Source: an uncultured bacterium (GTDB taxonomy: Bacteria; Patescibacteriota; Minisyncoccia; Phycocordibacterales; UBA9973). Taken from it: 16,871 bases of DNA. A model generated the notes under the pieces. That model was not told the DNA's origin and did not search any database. It worked only from the letters and a program-made list of their open reading frames with translations. Both the position numbers and the translations under genes were made by a program. The stretch's first letter is position 1; the number at the start of each line of letters is the position of its first letter. Shown piece by piece: positions 1 to 6,736 of the stretch. The stretch covers positions 1-16,871 of the forward strand of contig CAIOXR010000003.1 in assembly GCA_903862375.1 (NCBI GenBank), in the 5' to 3' direction.

Positions 1-32
1 AATGTCCACTTAATAAACCACCGTTTTACTGA

Positions 33-38
33 TATACT
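33..38 (+). promoter_or_regulatory. -10 box of the MscL-type gene
   Basis: TATACT lies seven bases before the ATG at 46, so transcription should start at or within a base or two of the start codon. No Shine-Dalgarno sequence precedes the ATG. No convincing -35 is visible in the few upstream bases present. The same short spacing recurs at several other genes in this window. Confidence 0.5.
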
Positions 39-45
39 ATAAAAT

Positions 46-426
46 ATGAAAAGATTAAAAAATTTAAAAAATATTCGGGGATTTGCTGGCTTTAGAGACT
101 TTTTAAAAAACCAAGGAGTTATAACCCTTGCTATCGGTTTCATACTAGGAGGGGCGATATCTAAATTCGTATCATCGCTTGTTTTAGATATCATATACCC
201 TATTATGAATGGCCTTATGGGAGGAGTTGATGATTTGAATTCAAAAGTTTTTCATATTAACAAAGTTGCAGTTCACTATGGTGTATTCTTAAATAATGGA
301 ATTGATTTTATCGTCATCGCTATAGTTATCTACGCAGGAGTTCGAATATTCAAAATGGATCAAGATCAAATAGGTAAAATGGATATAGGTAAGATAAACT
401 CATTAAATGGAATGCAGAAGAAATAA
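46..426 (+). CDS. mscL: Large-conductance mechanosensitive channel (MscL family)
   Basis: Family role: a homo-oligomeric inner-membrane channel that opens under membrane tension and releases solutes during osmotic downshock. The 126-residue product has the MscL layout. A short basic amphipathic N-terminus has the GFRDFLKNQGVITLAIGFILGG pattern around residues 15-36 (family: GFkeFalrGNvidLAvGvIiG). TM1 spans about residues 25-47 and ends in SSLVLDIIYPIM, a family hallmark. A periplasmic loop of about 30 residues contains YGVFLNNGIDF, and TM2 spans about 84-102. The cytoplasmic tail is short and polar. Length is slightly below the usual 130-150 residues. The gene stands alone just ahead of the two-component pair. 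The ATG is chosen because it is the first in frame after a -10 box and fits the family N-terminus. Confidence 0.9.
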   Translation: MKRLKNLKNIRGFAGFRDFLKNQGVITLAIGFILGGAISKFVSSLVLDIIYPIMNGLMGGVDDLNSKVFHINKVAVHYGVFLNNGIDFIVIAIVIYAGVRIFKMDQDQIGKMDIGKINSLNGMQKK

Positions 427-480
427 CTAATTTAAAAAAAATAATAATCTAGTATTATTAGCATTTATATAAATTATTGT

Positions 481-486
481 TATAAT
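481..486 (+). promoter_or_regulatory. Promoter of the histidine kinase gene
   Basis: A perfect TATAAT lies seven bases before the ATG at 494, with a weak -35 candidate TTAGCA at 458-463 (17-base spacer). The spacing implies a leaderless or nearly leaderless mRNA. Confidence 0.6.
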
Positions 487-493
487 ATAGACA

Positions 494-1249
494 ATGGAAG
501 ATATAGAGAAATTAAAAATCGAAAATGAAAAACTAAAAAAGCTAAATACAGATAAATCTGATTTAATTTCTCTTTCAGCACACAAACTTCGTACTTCACT
601 TTCAGCTCTTAAGTGGACTCTTAAAATGTTTGTAAACAAAGACTTAGGAGATATAAATGATGAACAAAAGAAATACATGGAGAAAGCAATTACAAGTAAT
701 GAAAAAGCTATCAATCTAGTTAATTATCTTCTTACTTTTAATCATTCTGATGATGTTTCCATCAAACTTAATTTAAAACAAATTAATATAGTAACTTTGG
801 TAGACAAAATTATACCTTTATTCAAAGGAGAATTAAAAAATAAAAATATTAATCTTATATTCAATAAAACTGAGAAATCTATACCATATATAAATATGGA
901 TGAAGAAATGATAACAAACGTTATTCAAAATCTTATAGAAAATGCTATTAAATATAGTCTTAGCAATTCGGAAATTTTCATTAAAATAACAGAAAATATA
1001 TCAAATAATAATATTGAATTTTCAATTCATGATAATGGAATAGGAATAAAAGAAATAGATAAAAGTAAAATATTTAATAAATTTTTTCGAGCTCCAAATG
1101 CTATTGAGAAAGAAAATACAGGCTCAGGACTTGGTCTTTTTACAACCAAAAACATTATTGAAAAACATAATGGTCAGATATGGTTTGAAAGCTCGAATAA
1201 ACAAGGAACTACATTCTTTGTATCATTGCCTGTAAACCTTACTCTATGA
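494..1249 (+). CDS. Soluble sensor histidine kinase
   Basis: The product autophosphorylates a histidine and passes the phosphate to a response regulator. The 251 residues are HisKA plus HATPase_c only. A charged coiled-coil-like start (1-22) leads into the H box around His30 (SAHKLRTSLSALKW; the usual E after H is K and the usual P after T is S). The ATP-binding domain has an N box at about 142-154 (NVIQNLIENAIKYS), a G1 box DNGIGI at 180-185, an F-box region around FNKFFRAP, and a G2 box GSGLGL at 210-215. There is no membrane segment, PAS or HAMP domain, so the input signal is either cytoplasmic or supplied by a partner. The response regulator at 1265 follows closely and is the likely partner. 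Confidence 0.92.
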   Translation: MEDIEKLKIENEKLKKLNTDKSDLISLSAHKLRTSLSALKWTLKMFVNKDLGDINDEQKKYMEKAITSNEKAINLVNYLLTFNHSDDVSIKLNLKQINIVTLVDKIIPLFKGELKNKNINLIFNKTEKSIPYINMDEEMITNVIQNLIENAIKYSLSNSEIFIKITENISNNNIEFSIHDNGIGIKEIDKSKIFNKFFRAPNAIEKENTGSGLGLFTTKNIIEKHNGQIWFESSNKQGTTFFVSLPVNLTL

Positions 1250-1255
1250 TATAAT
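1250..1255 (+). promoter_or_regulatory. Possible internal promoter for the response regulator
   Basis: TATAAT begins directly after the kinase stop codon (1247-1249) and ends nine bases before the regulator ATG at 1265. The regulator may therefore be transcribed on its own as well as by read-through from the kinase. The -35 region is poor. Confidence 0.4.
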
Positions 1256-1264
1256 TTATCATAT

Positions 1265-1630
1265 ATGAAAAAGATACTTATTATAGAAGATGATGAGTTC
1301 CTACAAGGACTTGAAGCTACAAAAATCGTCAAAAGTGGTTTTACTATTATTACTGCACAAAGAGGCGAAGAAGCTATGGTAAAAATATTAGAACCAAATA
1401 TTAATATCATTCTTCTAGATTTACTACTTCCAAATTTTGATGGATATGAAATTCTTAAAAAAATAAGATCAAACGAACCAACAAAAAAAACTCCTGTCAT
1501 TGTATTCTCAAACTTGTCAGACAATAAAGATATAGAAAAAGCAATTGATCTAGGAGCTAACAAATTCATGATTAAATCAAATTTCTCGTTAGAAGAACTG
1601 GTGGAACAAATAAATAAATTAGTCATCTAA
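1265..1630 (+). CDS. Single-domain response regulator (CheY-like receiver)
   Basis: The 121-residue product is a receiver domain with no output domain. It has the acidic pair Asp9/Asp10 (IIEDDEF), the phospho-acceptor Asp52 (ILLDLLLPNFDGYEIL), Ser82 at the Thr/Ser switch position (VIVFSNLSD), and Lys104 (KFMIKSN). These are the full catalytic set, so the domain should be phosphorylatable. With no DNA-binding domain it probably acts by protein contact or passes phosphate onward. It follows the soluble kinase by 15 bases and is followed by a terminator, so the pair forms one unit. Confidence 0.93.
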   Translation: MKKILIIEDDEFLQGLEATKIVKSGFTIITAQRGEEAMVKILEPNINIILLDLLLPNFDGYEILKKIRSNEPTKKTPVIVFSNLSDNKDIEKAIDLGANKFMIKSNFSLEELVEQINKLVI

Positions 1631-1640
1631 TATAGATACA

Positions 1641-1670
1641 ACTACCCACCACTTTTAAGTGGCGGGTAGT
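1641..1670 (+). terminator. Intrinsic terminator after the two-component pair
   Basis: A 14-bp stem (ACTACCCACCACTT with AAGTGGCGGGTAGT, one A-C mismatch) encloses a two-base centre and is followed by TTTCTTGT. It lies 11 bases after the regulator stop codon and just before the recG promoter. Confidence 0.75.
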
Positions 1671-1681
1671 TTCTTGTATGT

Positions 1682-1687
1682 TATAAT
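1682..1687 (+). promoter_or_regulatory. -10 box of recG
   Basis: A perfect TATAAT ends six bases before the recG ATG at 1694, which places the transcription start at or next to the A of the start codon. No recognisable -35 lies 16-18 bases upstream. Confidence 0.6.
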
Positions 1688-1693
1688 CTATCT

Positions 1694-3955
1694 ATGAAAC
1701 TAGATGATAAAATAGAAAATCATTTCCGATTAGATATAAATCAAAAGAAAGCATTAAACCAACTCGGTCTTCAAAGTTTGAAAGATTTACTCTACCACTT
1801 CCCTGCCCGTTATAGTGATATGAGTGAAGTCCGAAATATAAATACACTTACCGAAGGAGAGAATGTCACAATATTAGGTAAAATTTCTGGCTTGAAAACA
1901 AAAAAAGGGGTTAAAACAAATGTCCCTATGGGGCAAGCGATCCTATCTGATATCACAGGATTTATAAATATTGTTTGGTTCCACCAGCCATATATAGCTA
2001 AAATGCTTAAGAATGATTCTGTCGTTCGTGTGACAGGTAAAGTATCCAATAGTAAAACTTACGGATTAACTCTTACAAATCCTGAAATAAATAAAGAAAA
2101 TATACTTCCCATAGATATCCACGATTCACTTTTTAATAATAAAGGAATTGAAATTAAATATGGTTTTCCTGTTTATAGAGAGTCGCGTGGTATCACTTCT
2201 AAATGGTTCTACCACTCTATCCAAAAAATATTAAAAAATGAATGTGTAAATACAATACAAGATTATATACCAAATAATATTCTAAATACATATAAACTTC
2301 CAGCATTACATACAGCACTATTCTGGATACATATGCCACAGAAAAAAGAACACGCGGAAATAGCTCGAAAAAGATTCGCTTTTGAAGAAGTCTTTTTCAT
2401 ACAACTTGCTCGTCAACAAGAGAGAAAAAAATATGAAGAAAACTTTTCCTATAAATTAAAAATTCCACAAAAAGATATTGATGACTTTATATCACGTTTT
2501 CCTTTCACTCCTACCAAGGCTCAATCTGAAACTATAAACACTATTCTGGGGGATTTTATAAAAGACAAACCAATGTCTAGACTAGTAGAAGGAGATGTAG
2601 GAAGTGGTAAAACTTTCGTCGCAGCCACAGTAGCATATGCTGTTATAAAGAATAGACCAGTTGGTCAAAACTTTGGGAATTTACAAGTCGCATATATGGC
2701 ACCGACTGAAGTCTTGGCAACTCAACTATTTGAAAACTTTATAAGTTACTTTGAACATACTGGTATATCTATAGCCCTTATGACAGGCTCTGGGTGCCGT
2801 AAATTCCCTAGTAAAAGTGCAGGGTGGGAGAATGGTTCACAAATAAAAACTTGGACACCTATTGCTCGAAATCAGCTTATTAAATGGGTAAAAAATGGTG
2901 AGATACCAATAGTCATAGGTACACATGCACTAATATCTAAAACTGTAGAATTTGAAGATTTAGGATTAGTGATTATAGATGAACAGCATCGTTTTGGTAC
3001 AAACCAAAGAATGAAACTTGCAAAAAAAGAAGGCCATGTACCACACTACTTATCTATGACAGCTACCCCTATCCCCCGTACCTTAGCTTTGACTATTTAT
3101 GGGGACTTAGACTTGAGTATTATCGACCAAATGCCTCAAGGTCGTAAAAAAGTCATAACTGAAATCGTAGGTGAAAATAAAAGAGAAGAATCATATGAAA
3201 AAATTAAAAAAGAATTAGAATATGGTAGACAACTTTATGTCATTTGCCCGAAGATTGGTGAGGAGCTTGGACAAAGTGTTACAGGAAGCCTTACGGAGAC
3301 TATCGAGTCGAGTAGGAGTAAAAATCTTAGCAGAGATTTATTGCGCGCTGACGGAAATACTTTGTCCGAGCTCCGAAATGTAACCGACGAAGCTAAAAGA
3401 TTAAAAAAGGATATTTTTCAAAATTATAATATTGAAATAATGCACAGTAAGATGACAAAAGATAAGAAAGAGAAAGTGATGCGTGATTTTGCAAATAAAA
3501 AAATAGACATCCTTGTATCTACCTCAGTTATAGAAGTCGGAGTAAATGTCCCTAATGCTACAGTCATCATCATAGAAGGGGCAGAAAGATTTGGATTAGC
3601 TCAACTTCACCAACTACGTGGAAGAGTCATCCGCTCAAATTATCAATCATATTGTTACTTATTTGCAGATGCTAAATCTGATAAAACTATCGACAGACTC
3701 AAAGCTCTTACCAAAGCCACTAATGGCTTCGAACTTGCTGAGCTTGATTTATCCCTTCGTGGTGCAGGTCTACTCTCTGGCGATAAACAATGGGGTATCA
3801 CAGACTTAGGAATGGAAGCCATTAAGAATATTAAAATGGTAGAAGCAGCTAGAACTGAAGCTATCAGAATAATAACAGAAGATCAAGAGTTAAAGTCTTA
3901 TCCTTATTTATCCACAACACTAATAGAAAAGAACTTAAAATTGCATTTTGAATAA
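1694..3955 (+). CDS. recG: ATP-dependent DNA helicase RecG
   Basis: RecG family role: remodels stalled replication forks and Holliday junctions. The 753-residue protein has an N-terminal wedge/OB domain (about 60-150), then the helicase core. Walker A is GDVGSGKT at 300-307, the DEQH box is at 429-432 (IIDEQHRFGTNQR), then SMTATPIPRTLAL. The C-terminal helicase half has STSVIEVGVNVPNA, RFGLAQLHQLRGRV and a RecG-type tail (DLSLRGAGLLSG). Two regions differ from the model. An insert with GCRKFPSK lies before the conserved GTHALI, which I associate with Patescibacteria. Residues about 523-561 are encoded by a palindromic repeat (3262-3374) set between ICPKIGEE and EAKRLKKD, in a variable loop ahead of the conserved IEIMHSKM. 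The frame is kept, so the protein is probably functional. ATG at 1694 fits the -10 spacing. Confidence 0.96.
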   Translation: MKLDDKIENHFRLDINQKKALNQLGLQSLKDLLYHFPARYSDMSEVRNINTLTEGENVTILGKISGLKTKKGVKTNVPMGQAILSDITGFINIVWFHQPYIAKMLKNDSVVRVTGKVSNSKTYGLTLTNPEINKENILPIDIHDSLFNNKGIEIKYGFPVYRESRGITSKWFYHSIQKILKNECVNTIQDYIPNNILNTYKLPALHTALFWIHMPQKKEHAEIARKRFAFEEVFFIQLARQQERKKYEENFSYKLKIPQKDIDDFISRFPFTPTKAQSETINTILGDFIKDKPMSRLVEGDVGSGKTFVAATVAYAVIKNRPVGQNFGNLQVAYMAPTEVLATQLFENFISYFEHTGISIALMTGSGCRKFPSKSAGWENGSQIKTWTPIARNQLIKWVKNGEIPIVIGTHALISKTVEFEDLGLVIIDEQHRFGTNQRMKLAKKEGHVPHYLSMTATPIPRTLALTIYGDLDLSIIDQMPQGRKKVITEIVGENKREESYEKIKKELEYGRQLYVICPKIGEELGQSVTGSLTETIESSRSKNLSRDLLRADGNTLSELRNVTDEAKRLKKDIFQNYNIEIMHSKMTKDKKEKVMRDFANKKIDILVSTSVIEVGVNVPNATVIIIEGAERFGLAQLHQLRGRVIRSNYQSYCYLFADAKSDKTIDRLKALTKATNGFELAELDLSLRGAGLLSGDKQWGITDLGMEAIKNIKMVEAARTEAIRIITEDQELKSYPYLSTTLIEKNLKLHFE
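3262..3374 (+). repeat. In-frame palindromic repeat inside recG (copy A)
   Basis: Terminal inverted repeats GGAGCTTGGACAAAGTGTT (3262-3280) and the complement of 3356-3374 match at 17 of 19 bases. The interior contains GCCTTACGGAG (3288-3298), CGAGTAGGAG (3309-3318) and an AAATCT/AGATTT hairpin with AGCAG in its loop, followed by TTATTGCG. Nearly the same string, on the opposite strand, lies at about 13923-13991 in non-coding DNA. Codon use in this part (TCG, CGC, CTC, ACG) is less AT-biased than the rest of recG. The repeat is read through in frame as a hydrophilic Ser/Leu/Arg-rich segment, much like the Rickettsia palindromic elements found inside genes. Confidence 0.8.
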
Positions 3956-3991
3956 TACAAAATTTAGTGTAATATACTAATAACCTAATTC

Positions 3992-4055
3992 CCGCCCTTA
4001 GCTGTTTTGGTTAATAAAAGGTATTAAGATAATAATAGGTTGTTTAAAGTTACCA
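3992..4055 (+). pseudogene. Decayed copy of the adjacent tRNA
   Basis: CCGCCCTTAGCT, then TTGGTTA, repeats the acceptor and D-arm 5' half of the intact tRNA 70 bases downstream, including the preceding ATTC. A TAGGTT at 4036-4041 matches the tRNA T-arm start with a six-base shift. The anticodon arm and the acceptor 3' strand are lost, so it cannot fold as a tRNA. It reads as one half of an old tandem duplication. The 3' limit is approximate. Confidence 0.55.
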
Positions 4056-4061
4056 ACATTC

Positions 4062-4135
4062 CCGCCCTTAGCTCAGTTGGTTAGAGCACAGAGCTTATAC
4101 CTCTGGGGTCCTAGGTTCGAATCCTAGAGGGCGGA
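4062..4135 (+). tRNA. tRNA-Ile with anticodon UAU
   Basis: The cloverleaf is complete. The acceptor CCGCCCT (4062-4068) pairs with AGGGCGG (4128-4134), with discriminator A4135. The D arm is GCTC/GAGC, and the anticodon stem CAGAG/CTCTG encloses the loop CTTATAC. The variable loop is GGGTC, and the T arm is CTAGG-TTCGAAT-CCTAG. The anticodon is bases 4096-4098, TAT, reading AUA isoleucine codons. CCA is not encoded. Most bacteria read AUA with a CAU tRNA modified to lysidine by TilS; a UAU isoacceptor is uncommon. AUA is frequent in these genes, as expected from the base composition. Confidence 0.92.
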
Positions 4136-4181
4136 CAATAATAAAAATCACACATTTAGTGAGATTTTTATTATTGTCCGC
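4131..4181. repeat. Perfect inverted repeat spanning the tRNA 3' end
   Basis: The 19-base arms 4131-4149 and 4163-4181 are exact complements, and an inner CAC/GTG extends the stem past an A-A mismatch. The left arm starts inside the tRNA acceptor (GCGGA). It can act as a terminator on either strand because AT-rich arms follow the stem. The right arm restores an inverted copy of the tRNA end, GTCCGC. The tmRNA is followed by the same arrangement. Confidence 0.75.
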
Positions 4182-4282
4182 GCAGTAACACGTCGGTGCG
4201 AGGCAGGCCGTCGACAGATTTCCATCATTTACGGATAGATGTCGCGAAATTTTTCAACAGAAAAATATTTGTGACGACAATA
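4175..4282. repeat. Probable diverged copy D of the dispersed palindromic repeat
   Basis: The interval between the tRNA hairpin and the ftsH stop codon is GC-richer than its surroundings. It contains GTGCGAGGCAGGCCGTCGAC, resembling copy B (GTGCGCAAGGCTGTCGAGCC). A hairpin with TTTTTC-AACA-GAAAAA (about 4241-4256) parallels the TTTC-AGCA-GAAA hairpin of copy B. The ends ATTGTCCGCGC and GTGACGACAAT form loose terminal inverted repeats. No ORF fits. It lies directly downstream of ftsH on the minus strand and may provide its terminator. Confidence 0.45.
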
Positions 4283-6166
4283 TTATTTTATCTCCTCCTT
4301 TTTCTTCGGTATTATACCATTCGCTATTATTATCTCATTATATTCTGACTGTTCGAGAGTCTCTACTTCGATAAGCTTATGAGCAATAGCATCTAAAATC
4401 TTTCTTTTGTCTGTAAGAACTTTCTTGGCAGTTGCAAATGCATTATTCATAATCTTTGAAACTTCACCATCTATCAAAGCACTAACTCTCTCAGAATATT
4501 CTTTGTCATTTACGCCTTGCCCAAACATAGTACGCCCTCCATCGCTTTCAAGTGCTATAGGACCAATCTCTTCACTCATACCCCACCTTGTCACCATTGC
4601 TCGTGCAAGACTTGTCGCTACTTGAAGATCATTCGATGGTCCTGTAGTAATATCTCCAAATACCATTTCTTCGGCTACGTACCCACCAAGAGACATCGCT
4701 ATATCATCTAGGAATTCTTTCTTACTCTGAAGTCTTCTTTCTTCAAGTGGAAGCTTGAGTGTATACCCGCCTGCTCTTCCACGAGAAACTATTGAAACCT
4801 TATGGACTGGATCTGCATAAGGAAGTACCGAAGCGATAAGCGCATGCCCTGCTTCGTGGTATGCAGTAATCTCTTTCTCTTTCACAGAAAGCAAATGACT
4901 CTTCCTCTCAGGACCCATCATAACCTTTTCTATAGAACGTATAAGATCAAACTGGGCTATCTTTTTCCTATCTTCACGGGCTGCTAAGATAGCACCTTCG
5001 TTCATAAGTGAGAAAAGATCTGCACCTGAGAATCCTGGTGTCCTCTCTGCAACGACTTTCAAATTCACATCTTCAGCAAAAGGCTTTTTAAGAGAATGAA
5101 TTTTCAAAATTTCTTCTCTATCTGCTCTGTCTGGTAAGTCTAGTAATACTCTTCTATCGAATCTACCAGGACGCAAGAGTGCTGGGTCGAGCACATCTCC
5201 TCTATTCGTCGCTGCCATTACTATCACTTTCTCATTTGGTTCAAAGCCATCCATCTCTACTAATATCTGGTTTAAGGTCTGCTCTCTTTCATCATTCCCT
5301 CCTCCGACGCCTGTCCCTCGTACACGTCCGACTGCATCTATCTCATCGATAAATATAATCGATGGTGCTGCCTTTTTCGCCATTTTGAATAAATCTCTCA
5401 CACGTGATGCTCCGACACCTACGAACATTTCTACGAATTCACTTCCTGAAAGATGAAAGAATGGTACTCCTGCTTCTCCAGCTACTGCTCGAGCAAGTAA
5501 AGTCTTTCCTGTACCTGGAGCACCTGTTAGAAGTACACCTTTAGGTATTCTTGCTCCGATATCTAAAAACTTTTTTGGATTCTTTAAGAAATCAACGATC
5601 TCTTTTAATTCTTCTTTCGCTTCTTTCGCACCTGCTACATCTTTGAAAGTAACCTTATTATTCTTGTCGTCTGGATCAGTAACTCGAGCTTTTGATTGAC
5701 CAAAAGTGAAAGCTTGCATACCTTGTCCTTTGACTTGGCGAGTAAGCATCCATACAAAGAAACCAATAAGTAATACTGGGAATAAGAACGGAAGTATATT
5801 CAAGAGTCCATACCAGAATCCTGACTCTGACTTAATCTCTATCGGAGTAGCACTTAGCTGTACAGGAGTCACACCGTAATTATATAGAGTCTCTGAAAGT
5901 GAACTTTCTAGCTCTTTCTTGGCTTTACCTTTAGTCTTATCTTTAAATGCTACTTCTATGTCCCCTCCGGAAACTACAATCTTCTCTATCGTTCCTTCGG
6001 TTACACTTTTCGCAACATCAGAAATAGTCATTTTCTTTATCTCATCAGGCTTTTTAGAAACAAGGGTATATATAAGTGTGATACTTATAAATATAAATAT
6101 TGTGATAATTATTTGGTTTGCTATATTCGGTATTTTTGGTTGAATTGGTTTTTTATTTTTGTCCAT
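4283..6166 (-). CDS. ftsH: ATP-dependent zinc metalloprotease FtsH
   Basis: FtsH family role: a hexameric membrane-bound AAA+ protease that degrades misfolded membrane proteins and selected regulators. The 627-residue protein has TM1 (about 18-36), an extracytoplasmic domain (37-118), and TM2 (about 121-141). The AAA module follows: Walker A GAPGTGKT at 215-222, pore motif MFVG at 247-250, Walker B IIFIDEID ending at 277, and second region of homology ATNRGDVLDPALLRPGRFDR. The M41 peptidase domain has zinc motif HEAGH at 437-441 and a later acidic ligand region (TGPSNDLQVAT). All catalytic residues are present and the length is normal. It is a single gene with a TATAAT ten bases before the ATG and a possible small-RNA array upstream. 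Confidence 0.97.
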   Translation of the reverse strand: MDKNKKPIQPKIPNIANQIIITIFIFISITLIYTLVSKKPDEIKKMTISDVAKSVTEGTIEKIVVSGGDIEVAFKDKTKGKAKKELESSLSETLYNYGVTPVQLSATPIEIKSESGFWYGLLNILPFLFPVLLIGFFVWMLTRQVKGQGMQAFTFGQSKARVTDPDDKNNKVTFKDVAGAKEAKEELKEIVDFLKNPKKFLDIGARIPKGVLLTGAPGTGKTLLARAVAGEAGVPFFHLSGSEFVEMFVGVGASRVRDLFKMAKKAAPSIIFIDEIDAVGRVRGTGVGGGNDEREQTLNQILVEMDGFEPNEKVIVMAATNRGDVLDPALLRPGRFDRRVLLDLPDRADREEILKIHSLKKPFAEDVNLKVVAERTPGFSGADLFSLMNEGAILAAREDRKKIAQFDLIRSIEKVMMGPERKSHLLSVKEKEITAYHEAGHALIASVLPYADPVHKVSIVSRGRAGGYTLKLPLEERRLQSKKEFLDDIAMSLGGYVAEEMVFGDITTGPSNDLQVATSLARAMVTRWGMSEEIGPIALESDGGRTMFGQGVNDKEYSERVSALIDGEVSKIMNNAFATAKKVLTDKRKILDAIAHKLIEVETLEQSEYNEIIIANGIIPKKKEEIK

Positions 6167-6176
6167 AATGTTTTGT

Positions 6177-6182
6177 ATTATA
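6177..6182 (-). promoter_or_regulatory. ftsH -10 box
   Basis: On the minus strand, TGTATAAT (extended -10) ends ten bases before the ftsH ATG. The -35 region is only T-rich. It lies just past the terminator-like hairpin at 6207-6234, so ftsH appears to start its own transcript. Confidence 0.6.
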
Positions 6183-6195
6183 CACTAAAATTTAA

Positions 6196-6404
6196 ATAAA
6201 AAAATACCAGGACAATTAAAATTTAGAGTCCTGGCATGTTTTATTTTATTAAAAATGAAAACTGGTATGTGCCTAACTTCACTGTTTATAACGTAAATCA
6301 GTGCTGGTTAGCCATACATATATACTTGGAACAAACGAAGTCTTTTTAAAAGGGGGAATGTCAAAGCATCGATCACTTCCCCCCGAATGCGCAAAAAAGA
6401 ATCT
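6196..6404 (-). ncRNA. Putative small RNA unit 3, immediately upstream of ftsH
   Basis: On the minus strand, TTGACT (6438-6433), a 16-base spacer and TAGGTT (6416-6411) form a promoter, predicting a start near 6404. The transcript would hold a GGGGGAA/TTCCCCC stem (6383-6352) and a compound stem around CACTG/CAGTG flanked by CTAAC/GTTAG (about 6317-6263). It would end at CCAGGAC/GTCCTGG (6234-6207) followed by TATTTTTTTATTT, a textbook intrinsic terminator. No ORF of note fits. It could be a free RNA or a leader that attenuates ftsH. I do not recognise it as 6S, SRP or RNase P RNA. Ends are approximate. Confidence 0.45.
6207..6234 (-). terminator. Intrinsic terminator of small RNA unit 3
   Basis: A CCAGGAC/GTCCTGG stem with an A/T-rich 14-base loop is followed on the minus strand by TATTTTTTTATTT. 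It is also T-rich on the plus strand, so it may work in both directions. Confidence 0.6.
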
Positions 6405-6482
6405 ATTTATAACCTATCATATCTAAAATTAAAGTCAAGCATTAAAAATAATTCAAAAAGTATAGGGTGGGTATAAAAATAA

Positions 6483-6509
6483 ACAGGACAACAAATAAAT
6501 GTGTCCTGT
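6483..6509 (-). terminator. Intrinsic terminator of small RNA unit 2
   Basis: A perfect 8-bp stem, ACAGGACA with TGTCCTGT, is followed on the minus strand by TTATTTTTAT. The stem core CAGGAC is shared with the unit 3 terminator. Confidence 0.6.
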
Positions 6510-6637
6510 GAGATATTTTTATAAACTTATGTTATATATGTAACTGGATAAATAATCCAGATATATAAATAAGTTATAATGAACAAACTTTGTAAAGGAA
6601 GGAACCGGGCGGCCCCTTCCTAACATACATAAAACCA

Positions 6638-6662
6638 AACCTAACCTAACCTAACCTAACCT
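6638..6662. repeat. Five tandem CCTAA repeats
   Basis: CCTAA is repeated five times on the plus strand (TTAGG on the minus strand) without interruption. It would form the very 5' end of putative small RNA unit 2. A slippage-prone simple repeat in an AT-rich non-coding region; no function is known to me. Confidence 0.85.
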
Positions 6663-6736
6663 ATATAAATATAATATATCATTTACTAAACATAAGTCAA
6701 GAAGTAAAAGTGGATAACTATATATAGTTTATATAT

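Larger units (their letters stand above)
6472..6665 (-). ncRNA. Putative small RNA unit 2
   Basis: On the minus strand, TTGACT (6700-6695), a 16-base spacer and TATATT (6678-6673) form a promoter. The predicted transcript opens with five tandem AGGTT repeats, followed by an AGGAAGG/CCTTCCT hairpin (6621-6596) and a CTGGAT/ATCCAG hairpin (6560-6544). It ends at ACAGGACA/TGTCCTGT (6509-6483) followed by TTATTTTTAT. An 18-codon ORF starts at an ATG near 6631 (MYVRKGPP...), without a ribosome binding site. TTATCCAC lies nine bases upstream of the -35, as it does (eight bases) in unit 1. Confidence 0.45.

Noticed and set aside
427..714. Minus-strand ORF overlapping the histidine kinase, and similar long antisense ORFs over recG, copA and ftsH
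   Set aside because: They mirror the codons of well-identified genes on the other strand and show no domain of their own.
2772..2866. The GCRKFPSK insertion in RecG as another palindromic repeat
   Set aside because: I see no inverted-repeat ends and no similarity to the repeat core; it resembles a lineage-specific insertion in CPR RecG proteins.
6338..6404. SRP RNA or 6S RNA in the ftsH upstream region
   Set aside because: The conserved SRP tetraloop/domain IV bases and the 6S open-bubble structure could not be found.
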